NCBI RefSeq assembly: GCF_947498015.1
Contig: NZ_CANMIR010000004.1
Coordinates: forward strand, 62,001-126,000
Length of the DNA stretch: 64,000 nt
Direction of reading: 5' to 3'
DNA from: an uncultured Neptuniibacter sp.
GTDB taxonomy: Bacteria > Pseudomonadota > Gammaproteobacteria > Pseudomonadales > Balneatricaceae
The notes beneath the pieces are model-generated. The model was not told the DNA's origin, made no database searches, and was given only the letters and a program-made list of their open reading frames with translations. This document shows, piece after piece, positions 57,975-64,000 of this stretch (positions are counted from its first letter, which is position 1; every line of letters begins with the position of its first letter). The position numbers were made by a program, and so were the translations under genes.

Positions 57975-58020
57975 AAAAAACTCAACCTTCTGAACCCCAG
58001 TGTTTGGGTAGAAGGTTGAG
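57975..58020 (-). terminator. Intrinsic terminator of the nrt operon
   Basis: On the minus strand CTCAACCTTCT pairs with AGAAGGTTGAG, with an inner ACCC/GGGT stem, then TTTTTT. It lies 25 bases past the nrtD stop and ends the nrtABD transcript. Confidence 0.88.
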
Positions 58021-58045
58021 CAGTGAGGTGTCAGTACTGAGTGGG

Positions 58046-58939
58046 TCAGGCGGCTTTAACTTTTTGTTCCGGCTTGGGTTCAGGTTGGGTTGTATCCGGA
58101 GCGACTTTCAGCTCTGCCGTAGTCTGTTTAACCTCCGGGCTGGCTTCCGTTTTACGCTGTTTCTCATAGAGGAAGGTCAACACCTGATGGCGGTAGTGGT
58201 TGTACTGTGGGTTATCTGCCAGAGCCAGTCGATCCCTTGGGCGAGGTAGGTCGATATGGAGTATATCTCCGACCGTAGCGGCGGGTCCGTTGGTCATCAT
58301 CACGATGCGATCGGAAAGCAGGACCGCTTCATCTACATCATGGGTGATCATGATGACGGTATTGTTCAGATCCTTCTGGATCTCCATTAGTGAGTCCTGA
58401 AGGTGTGCGCGGGTGAGAGCATCCAGAGCACCGAAGGGTTCATCCATCAGCATCACCGTAGGCTCCATGGCAAGCGCGCGGGCGATACCAACCCGCTGCT
58501 TCATACCCCCGGATATCTCATCGGGGCGTTTATCCATCGCATGATCCATGTGAACCAAAGATAGGTTATGCTCTATCCATTCCCGCATTTCGGCCCTGCT
58601 TTTAGAGCGACCAAAAACCTGTTTTACCGCCAGCTCCACATTTTCATAGGCGGTCAGCCAGGGAAGCAGTGAGTGGTTCTGAAAGACGACAGCGCGCTCA
58701 GGGCCGGGTTCATTGACCTCTTTACCATCCAGTAAACAGCCCCCTTTAGTAGCTTGATAGAGCCCCGCCACAATGTTTAATACAGTGGATTTACCACAGC
58801 CGGAGTGGCCGATGAGGGAGACAAACTCACCCTTATTGAATGTTAAATTAACATCCTGCAGTGCTTTGAACGGCCCATTAGGGGTGGGGAAGTCGATATC
58901 AACTTGTGTGAGTTCCAGATGCTTAGGTGGCTGTGACAT
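58046..58939 (-). CDS. nrtD: Nitrate ABC transporter ATP-binding protein
   Basis: A 297-residue ATPase: Walker A GHSGCGKST, Q-loop VVFQNHSLLPW, signature ISGGMKQRVGIARALA, Walker B VMLMDEPFGALD and switch His ITHDVDEAV. A Pro/Glu/Lys-rich tail of about 40 residues follows. It drives the NrtA/NrtB nitrate or nitrite importer; SSU/Tau-like relatives are similar, but the NrtA partner makes nitrate the likely cargo. Confidence 0.9.
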   Translation of the reverse strand: MSQPPKHLELTQVDIDFPTPNGPFKALQDVNLTFNKGEFVSLIGHSGCGKSTVLNIVAGLYQATKGGCLLDGKEVNEPGPERAVVFQNHSLLPWLTAYENVELAVKQVFGRSKSRAEMREWIEHNLSLVHMDHAMDKRPDEISGGMKQRVGIARALAMEPTVMLMDEPFGALDALTRAHLQDSLMEIQKDLNNTVIMITHDVDEAVLLSDRIVMMTNGPAATVGDILHIDLPRPRDRLALADNPQYNHYRHQVLTFLYEKQRKTEASPEVKQTTAELKVAPDTTQPEPKPEQKVKAA

Positions 58940-58970
58940 AGTGCTTACTCCTAAATGATTGGGGCCTTGA

Positions 58971-59957
58971 TTAACGCAGGACTGCCGATTTATCCCATGA
59001 TACTTTTCGCTGTAAAAACAGCATGCAGCGATCCAGCAAGAAACCGATCAAACCGATCACCAAGACAGCAACCATGATGCGACCTAATGAGCTGGAACTG
59101 CCATTCTGGAACTCATCCCAGACAAACTTACCTAAGCCTGGATTCTGGGCCAGCATCTCTGCGGCGATGAGGACCATCCATGCGATCCCCAGAGAGAGAC
59201 GTAACCCGGTAAAGATCATAGGAATAGCGGAAGGCAGGACGATCTTGATGACGTGGGTAAACCAGTTAAGACGCAGCACTTGAGAAACATTCTGCAGATC
59301 TTTACTGATACCTGAGACGCCTACGGCCGTGTTGAGCAGTGTTGGCCACAGGCTGCACAGAGACACGGTGATCAGTGATGTGACGAAAGATTTTGCAAAC
59401 ATCGGATCTTTGCTGACATAAACAGCGCTGACCACCATTGTTACTAAGGGCAACCAGGCGAGAGGCGAAACCGGTTTAAAGAGCTGGATCAGTGGGTTAA
59501 ATGCAGCATAAAGGGTACTGTTCAGACCGATCACAATGCCCGCCGGTATCGCAATCATCGAGGCCAGAATAAACCCAGTCATGACGGTGATCAGGCTGGT
59601 TCCGATCTGATCAAAGAAGGTAGGTTTACCCGTGTAGGGGCGGACCTTAATAACAGCATCAGGGGTCTTTTCCAGCTTTTTAGCATTTCGTTTCTCCTGG
59701 CGTTCGTAAAACGCCAGCTCTTTATCCCGCTCTCGATTGTGTTCATCGACCAGATTCAGGCTCTGCTCATAGACAGCGGCAGGGCCCGGAAAAACGCCCA
59801 GTGAGGTGTGGATACTTTTTGCTCCGATCTCCCAGATCAGGAGAAAGGCCAGAAGCCCTATCAGTGGGATTAGCAATGATTTTAACAGCCGTGACAGATG
59901 GCCGAATGGATTTTCAAAAAAGGCACTCAGGCCGTTGTTGATCGATATGTTACTCAT
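58971..59957 (-). CDS. nrtB: Nitrate ABC transporter permease
   Basis: A 328-residue inner-membrane permease of the NrtB/SsuC/TauC group with the EAA-type loop (AEMLAQNPGLGKFVWDEFQNG) and about six helices. An unusual charged insertion (about 75-115, RERDKELAFYERQEKRNAKKLEK) follows the first helix; it is seen in some marine NrtB proteins by memory. It sits between nrtA and nrtD in one operon. Confidence 0.9.
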   Translation of the reverse strand: MSNISINNGLSAFFENPFGHLSRLLKSLLIPLIGLLAFLLIWEIGAKSIHTSLGVFPGPAAVYEQSLNLVDEHNRERDKELAFYERQEKRNAKKLEKTPDAVIKVRPYTGKPTFFDQIGTSLITVMTGFILASMIAIPAGIVIGLNSTLYAAFNPLIQLFKPVSPLAWLPLVTMVVSAVYVSKDPMFAKSFVTSLITVSLCSLWPTLLNTAVGVSGISKDLQNVSQVLRLNWFTHVIKIVLPSAIPMIFTGLRLSLGIAWMVLIAAEMLAQNPGLGKFVWDEFQNGSSSSLGRIMVAVLVIGLIGFLLDRCMLFLQRKVSWDKSAVLR

Positions 59958-60021
59958 GGTGTTTCTCTCCTGGTCTGAAATTAACCCCCTCCCATGGGCG
60001 GGAGGGGAGGGTTCTCTCAGA

Positions 60022-61401
60022 TCAGATCTGTTGCTCTGGTTTCAGGCCGATCGAGAATTTTTTCAGATACTCGTTCGGTTGTTTTCCGTCGTAGGTAATC
60101 CCATCGATGAAGTGGGTTTGTGGAGCACGGAAGCCATCTTCGTTAGAGAAATCCGGGAACATCTCTGCCGTCATCTTGCCCTCTTCGATCAGCTCCTGAG
60201 CGGCTACAGCGTAGATATCCGGGCGGTAAACTTTTTTTGCAATGTCCATAAACCACTGATCTGATTTAGGCTCTGCAATCTGGCCCCAACGACGCATCTG
60301 TGTCAGGTACCAGATCGCATCAGAGTAGTAGGGATAGGTAGCGTTGTAGCGGAAAAAGACATTGAAATCCGGTACTTCACGTTTATCACCTTTCTCGTAC
60401 TCAAAGGTTCCGGTCATTGAGTTGGCGATAACATCATAATCGGCACCTACATATTCAGATCGAGAGAGGATCTCAACCGCTTCAGGCCGATTGGCATTCT
60501 GGTTATCGTCCAGCCACTTGGCAGCGCGGATCATCGCTTTGACCACTTTAAGGTGAGTGTTGGGATTCTCATCAGCCCAACTCTTTGAAACACCAAAAAC
60601 TTTCTCGGGATTGTTTTTCCAGATCTCATAATCTGTTACAACCGGAACACCTATCCCTTTAAAGACCGCCTGCTGGTTCCAGGGCTCGCCTACGCAGTAA
60701 CCGTAGATCGTGCCTGCTTCCATAGTGGCTGGCATCTGAGGTGGAGGGGTCACTGAGAGTAGTGCATCCGCTTCGATGGTACCGGAGGTATCACCTTTAT
60801 GTGGTGCATAGTATCCTGGGTTAATTCCTCCGGCAGCGAGCCAGTAACGAAGCTCGTAGTTATGGGTTGATACTGGGAACACCATGCCCATGTTGAACGG
60901 TTTTCCCTCATCTTTATACTTTTCTACCACAGGCTTCAGCGCATCTGCCTTAATTGGGTGGAGCGGTTTGCCATCACTGCCTTTGGGAACATATGGTTTC
61001 ATCTGTTCCCAGATATCGTTGGATACGGTAATTGCATTACCGTTCAGATCCATGCTGAATGCCGTGATAATGTGAGACTGAGTACCAAAGCCAATGGTTG
61101 CGCCAAGCGGTTGGCCCGCCAGCATGTGTGCGCCATCCAGTTCACCATCGATCACCCGATCCAAAAGGACCTTCCAGTTTGCCTGTGCTTCTAAAGTAAC
61201 GTAGAGCCCTTCGTCCTCGAAAAAACCTTTTTCATAGGCGATCGCCAGGGGAGCCATATCGGTCAGTTTAATAAATCCAAACTTGAGATCTTCCTTTTCA
61301 GGCTCTCCAATCGCGGCCCATGTTGGGGCTGTGATGAGGGATGCCGTTAAAACTGCACCGCTAATAACTTTGCTAAGTAGAGTCTTTTTCTTCTTAAGCA
61401 T
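60022..61401 (-). CDS. nrtA: Nitrate-binding protein
   Basis: A 459-residue periplasmic substrate-binding protein with a signal peptide ([22 protein letters not shown]) and NrtA family features ([60 protein letters not shown]). It captures nitrate and/or nitrite for the NrtB/NrtD importer. ATG 61401 follows GGAGGAG. Its leader carries a terminator and a sigma-54 promoter. Confidence 0.93.
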   Translation of the reverse strand: MLKKKKTLLSKVISGAVLTASLITAPTWAAIGEPEKEDLKFGFIKLTDMAPLAIAYEKGFFEDEGLYVTLEAQANWKVLLDRVIDGELDGAHMLAGQPLGATIGFGTQSHIITAFSMDLNGNAITVSNDIWEQMKPYVPKGSDGKPLHPIKADALKPVVEKYKDEGKPFNMGMVFPVSTHNYELRYWLAAGGINPGYYAPHKGDTSGTIEADALLSVTPPPQMPATMEAGTIYGYCVGEPWNQQAVFKGIGVPVVTDYEIWKNNPEKVFGVSKSWADENPNTHLKVVKAMIRAAKWLDDNQNANRPEAVEILSRSEYVGADYDVIANSMTGTFEYEKGDKREVPDFNVFFRYNATYPYYSDAIWYLTQMRRWGQIAEPKSDQWFMDIAKKVYRPDIYAVAAQELIEEGKMTAEMFPDFSNEDGFRAPQTHFIDGITYDGKQPNEYLKKFSIGLKPEQQI

Positions 61402-61420
61402 GGAATGCTCCTCCAGATCT

Positions 61421-61475
61421 AAAAAACAAAAAGGCGCCGAACGTGTTTGCTAGCTGCAAACAGTCAGGGCGCCTT
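61421..61475 (-). terminator. Leader terminator upstream of nrtA
   Basis: On the minus strand AAGGCGCC pairs with GGCGCCTT around an inner GTTTGC/GCAAAC stem, followed by TTTTTGTTTTTT, 20 bases before the nrtA ATG. Two small hairpins precede it (ACTGACC/GGTCAGT and GGTTGT/ACAACC). As for nirB, it lies between promoter and gene and suggests antitermination control. Confidence 0.78.
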
Positions 61476-61554
61476 TGCCGGAAACTAAGGTTGTAGATGA
61501 CAACCCGTAAGCTTTTTACTGACCCTTAAAAGGTCAGTTTGATGACTTGGCTTT

Positions 61555-61570
61555 TGCAGAGCTTATGCCA
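61555..61570 (-). promoter_or_regulatory. Sigma-54 (-24/-12) promoter of nrtABD
   Basis: On the minus strand TGGCATAAGCTCTGCA: GG and GC are 10 bases apart. RNA start is expected near 61544, some 70 bases before the leader hairpin. A weak NtrC-like dyad (TGCGCT-N7-AGTGCA, 61643-61661) lies upstream; its spacing is 2 bases too long. Confidence 0.72.
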
Positions 61571-61788
61571 GTTTTTAAAAACTAAGTTAAATCAATAGGT
61601 TGGTTGTTTTTGAACTAGGGCGTAATTGAATTGTTGTTTTTGTGCGCTGCAAAATAGTGCAGTTTATCTTGGGGGCTGCTCGATTTTGGTGTGAATGCTG
61701 TATGACCAGTCTCTGCTGTTATATGCGAGTTGACTTGGAGGAGGTGGGGGCGAAAAACGCCTGTGGTAATGAAAGTAAAGTCAAAACC

Positions 61789-64000
61789 TTATGGGCTGAT
61801 CTCCAATTCAAGTGGGGTGTTGCTGACCTGGTTGCGTCCACTTTGTTTGGCGTAGTAAAGACAGCGATCTGCTCTTGAGAGGAGCTCACTGGCACGGGTG
61901 ATCTCCGAACCGAGTTTAAGGCTGGTAATCCCTATGGAGACAGTGACCTGAATGGGGCTATTTTGATCGGTGATTTTTAGCGATTCAATGGTTGCGCGAA
62001 GACGTTCTGTCATTCTCATTGCTTCAACTTCCAAAGTATCCGGTAATAGGATACCGAACTCCTCTCCGCCTAACCGGCCTACCATGTCGCTTTCTCTGAT
62101 CATGGAGTCCATGACAGAGGCGATTTGTCTTAAAACTGAGTCGCCCGCATGATGTCCATATTGATCGTTAATTTTTTTAAAATGATCGAGGTCCAGCATA
62201 CAGATAGATAACTGGCGGTTATAACGTTTAGCCCTGGAAAATTCTGCCTCCAGTGTAGATAGGAACATGCGCCTATTTGGCAGCGAGGTTAGTTCATCGG
62301 TCGTCGCCATGCGCTTTAGCTCAGCCTCTGTTTGCTGTTCCTCGATAAGTAGGCTGATAAAATCTGCAGTTCTGGATATTAGGCTGAGATCTCTATCGAT
62401 CGGAGTACAGGCTTGAGCATGATAGATGGCAAAGGTTCCTAAAATACGACCTTTCTTACCAAAAATAGGCTCTGACCAGCAACTTCCGAGGTCGTACTGT
62501 GCCGCCAGTTCTTTAAACGCAGCCCAATATGGGTGCTGCTGGATATCTTCGACAATCACTCTCTCTCCACGGAAGGCGGCAGTACCACATGAACCGATCC
62601 CCTCTCCGATCTCAATGCCGTCAATGGTTTGGTTATACTCATCCGGAAGTGAGGGAGCGGAGCAGCCAAGGAGATGTTTGCCTGACTTATCCAATAGCAA
62701 AATGGAACATTTTGCACCAGGGTTCAGGGATTCTACCCCTAGCAGAACCTCATCCAGAGTCTCATTGAGTGAAGTGCCCTCAAGGTTTGACTGCATCGCT
62801 TTGGTTCTGATTTTCTCCAGCGAAGAGAAGTAGTGTTTCTGAGTGATATCCTCCCCGGAACTGAGCATGCCGGAGGGGATACCATTGCTATCGAACTGGA
62901 TTCTATTATGCCAGGCGATCAGAAGCCTATTGCCCTGCTTGTCCAAAACCGGGTTTTCGCTATAAAGCATCTCTTCACTGACCTGTCCTGAGTCGATACA
63001 GTCTAAGTATTTTGCATAGCGGTCGGTGGGGTCTGGCATAAAGTTCGGGCTATACCATAAGCTGTTGATAACCTCCTCTTCGGTATAACCCAGTATTTCA
63101 CATCCTTTACGGTTGAGCATTGTGAGACGGCCCTGCTGATCAAGTACCATCATGATGGTCTCTACAGTATCAAGATAGCTCTGGGCTCTGTCCCTTTCCT
63201 TGGTGATTTGATGATGTGCTTGAGATAGACGAAACAGAAATCCCGCTAGGAAAAAGGTAAAGCTTAAGCCTGCAATCAAAACCCAGATTGCCCTGTTGGA
63301 GATATTTAACAATAACGGGTGGTCAGGGGCGATTGATAGATCAAGCTGCCACTCCCTACCTAGAGAGTCAAAACGAACCTGCTCGGTCAGCCAGTCTGTC
63401 TGGATCTCATCCTGGTGGCTGCTACTTATATCGAAAACCTGTCCAGACGTTACATCCCGCAACCTTGTGGCGATACCTTTGTCGCCCAGAGCAAGATTGT
63501 CGAGAATGGTCTGAGGTTTAACTAATGCAAAAATATAGCCGCGGATCTGTTGTTTTCTCTCGATCAGATCGGTCGGGATCGGACTGATGTTGAATACCGG
63601 CCGGAAAAAGATAACAGAAGTGCTACCTGTGTTGTCCTGAATTAATTTAAAAGGGGCTGATGAGAGAAAATTTATATTTTCATTAAGGGTCCGGTTGATT
63701 ACATCGCTATTCATCTGCCGGGAATTAGCGTCAAACCCGATAATTGAACGGTTCTGCGACATCGGTTCCGTCAGCTGGACTGGATAGTACTCCTGTTTGA
63801 CAGAGGAGCGGGTAATTGAGTTAGTTGCTGGTTCAAGCTCCGTTATACCCGTCATGATCCCCCGAGCTGCAATCTCGTTCTCAAATGCAGAACGTTGTCC
63901 ATGAGGGACTCTTGGCACCCAGTGTAATGCCCAGAACTCAGGGTGACGTTTCAGTATGGGGTGGGTGAAGGAGGCGTATGCTTCGGGGGAGGGGGATGCG
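61789..64000 (-). CDS. CHASE-PAS-GAF-GGDEF diguanylate cyclase, N-terminus beyond window
   Basis: The frame stays open to base 64000, so a GTG at 63918 is internal; the visible product is about 736 residues. Order: CHASE extracellular sensor (ALHWVPRVPHGQRSAFENEI), helix (about 240 residues in), PAS (TVETIMMVLDQQGRLTMLNRKGCEILGYTEEEV), GAF (KCSILLLDKSGKHLLGCSAPSLP) and GGDEF with intact RLGGEEFGIL. An RxxD inhibitory site (RESD) sits five residues before GGEEF, so product feedback is expected. It makes c-di-GMP. It lies upstream of the nitrate uptake operon in the same direction but with a separate promoter. Confidence 0.92.
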   Translation of the reverse strand, partial: ASPSPEAYASFTHPILKRHPEFWALHWVPRVPHGQRSAFENEIAARGIMTGITELEPATNSITRSSVKQEYYPVQLTEPMSQNRSIIGFDANSRQMNSDVINRTLNENINFLSSAPFKLIQDNTGSTSVIFFRPVFNISPIPTDLIERKQQIRGYIFALVKPQTILDNLALGDKGIATRLRDVTSGQVFDISSSHQDEIQTDWLTEQVRFDSLGREWQLDLSIAPDHPLLLNISNRAIWVLIAGLSFTFFLAGFLFRLSQAHHQITKERDRAQSYLDTVETIMMVLDQQGRLTMLNRKGCEILGYTEEEVINSLWYSPNFMPDPTDRYAKYLDCIDSGQVSEEMLYSENPVLDKQGNRLLIAWHNRIQFDSNGIPSGMLSSGEDITQKHYFSSLEKIRTKAMQSNLEGTSLNETLDEVLLGVESLNPGAKCSILLLDKSGKHLLGCSAPSLPDEYNQTIDGIEIGEGIGSCGTAAFRGERVIVEDIQQHPYWAAFKELAAQYDLGSCWSEPIFGKKGRILGTFAIYHAQACTPIDRDLSLISRTADFISLLIEEQQTEAELKRMATTDELTSLPNRRMFLSTLEAEFSRAKRYNRQLSICMLDLDHFKKINDQYGHHAGDSVLRQIASVMDSMIRESDMVGRLGGEEFGILLPDTLEVEAMRMTERLRATIESLKITDQNSPIQVTVSIGITSLKLGSEITRASELLSRADRCLYYAKQSGRNQVSNTPLELEISP

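Noticed and set aside
61643..61661. NtrC enhancer upstream of nrtA
   Set aside because: The half sites are separated by 7 bases rather than 5 and one half has a mismatch; not enough to call a site.

Overview
The window is a chromosomal segment of a marine-type gammaproteobacterium, most likely near the Oceanospirillaceae (Marinobacterium, Neptuniibacter, Amphritea and relatives). This placement is inferred from the classic thrS-infC-rpmI-rplT-pheS-pheT-ihfA order, many c-di-GMP and chemotaxis proteins, a sigma-54 nitrogen-assimilation cluster and moderate GC. No phage, insertion sequence or CRISPR array was seen. Both window ends cut through genes: an MscS/MscK-type channel on the left and a CHASE-PAS-GAF-GGDEF protein on the right.

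Layout. 1-8.5 kb: channel C-terminus, then the translation operon thrS, infC, rpmI, rplT, pheS, pheT, ihfA and a MerR-family gene. thrS carries a leader with two anticodon-arm look-alikes, and infC appears to start at AUC. 8.6 kb: tRNA-Pro(GGG). 8.8-16 kb: a Ubi-type FAD hydroxylase, a methyltransferase, a family 2 glycosyltransferase, an NhaC-like antiporter, a YeeE/YedE (TsuA-like) sulfur transporter and an anchored protein of unknown function. 16.2-17.25 kb: four tRNA-Glu(UUC) and three tRNA-Gly(GCC) genes in two transcription units, the second a 197-bp tandem repeat. 17.4-21.8 kb: an operon of a small phosphate-binding-like protein, an outer-membrane barrel and a GGDEF-EAL protein. 22.4-26 kb: an ABC-2 exporter, queF, a nitroreductase and a thioesterase-like protein, tightly packed. 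26-29.4 kb: copA with a CueR-type promoter, a periplasmic cyclophilin and a glyoxalase-fold protein.

29.6-38.3 kb is a sensory block on one strand: a Cache chemoreceptor, a hybrid kinase with a FixL-like PAS and HPt, an HD-GYP response regulator and a NIT-domain chemoreceptor. 38.4-44.2 kb holds housekeeping and accessory genes (Zn-ribbon protein, lipoprotein, MocR-type regulator, spermidine-synthase-like protein, dGTPase, YciH, a 35-codon membrane ORF, an aspartic protease). 44.2-49.5 kb is a TetR-controlled RND/LolA-like/outer-membrane module with two matching palindromes. 49.6-51.6 kb: a MetF-like protein, a DUF1285 protein and a cytochrome c.

51.7-61.6 kb is a nitrate/nitrite assimilation region: nirD and a large NirB carrying an extra N-terminal flavoprotein module, then nrtA-nrtB-nrtD for uptake. 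Both units have a -24/-12 promoter followed by an intrinsic terminator just upstream of the first gene, which suggests sigma-54 control plus antitermination. No nitrate reductase catalytic gene lies in the window.
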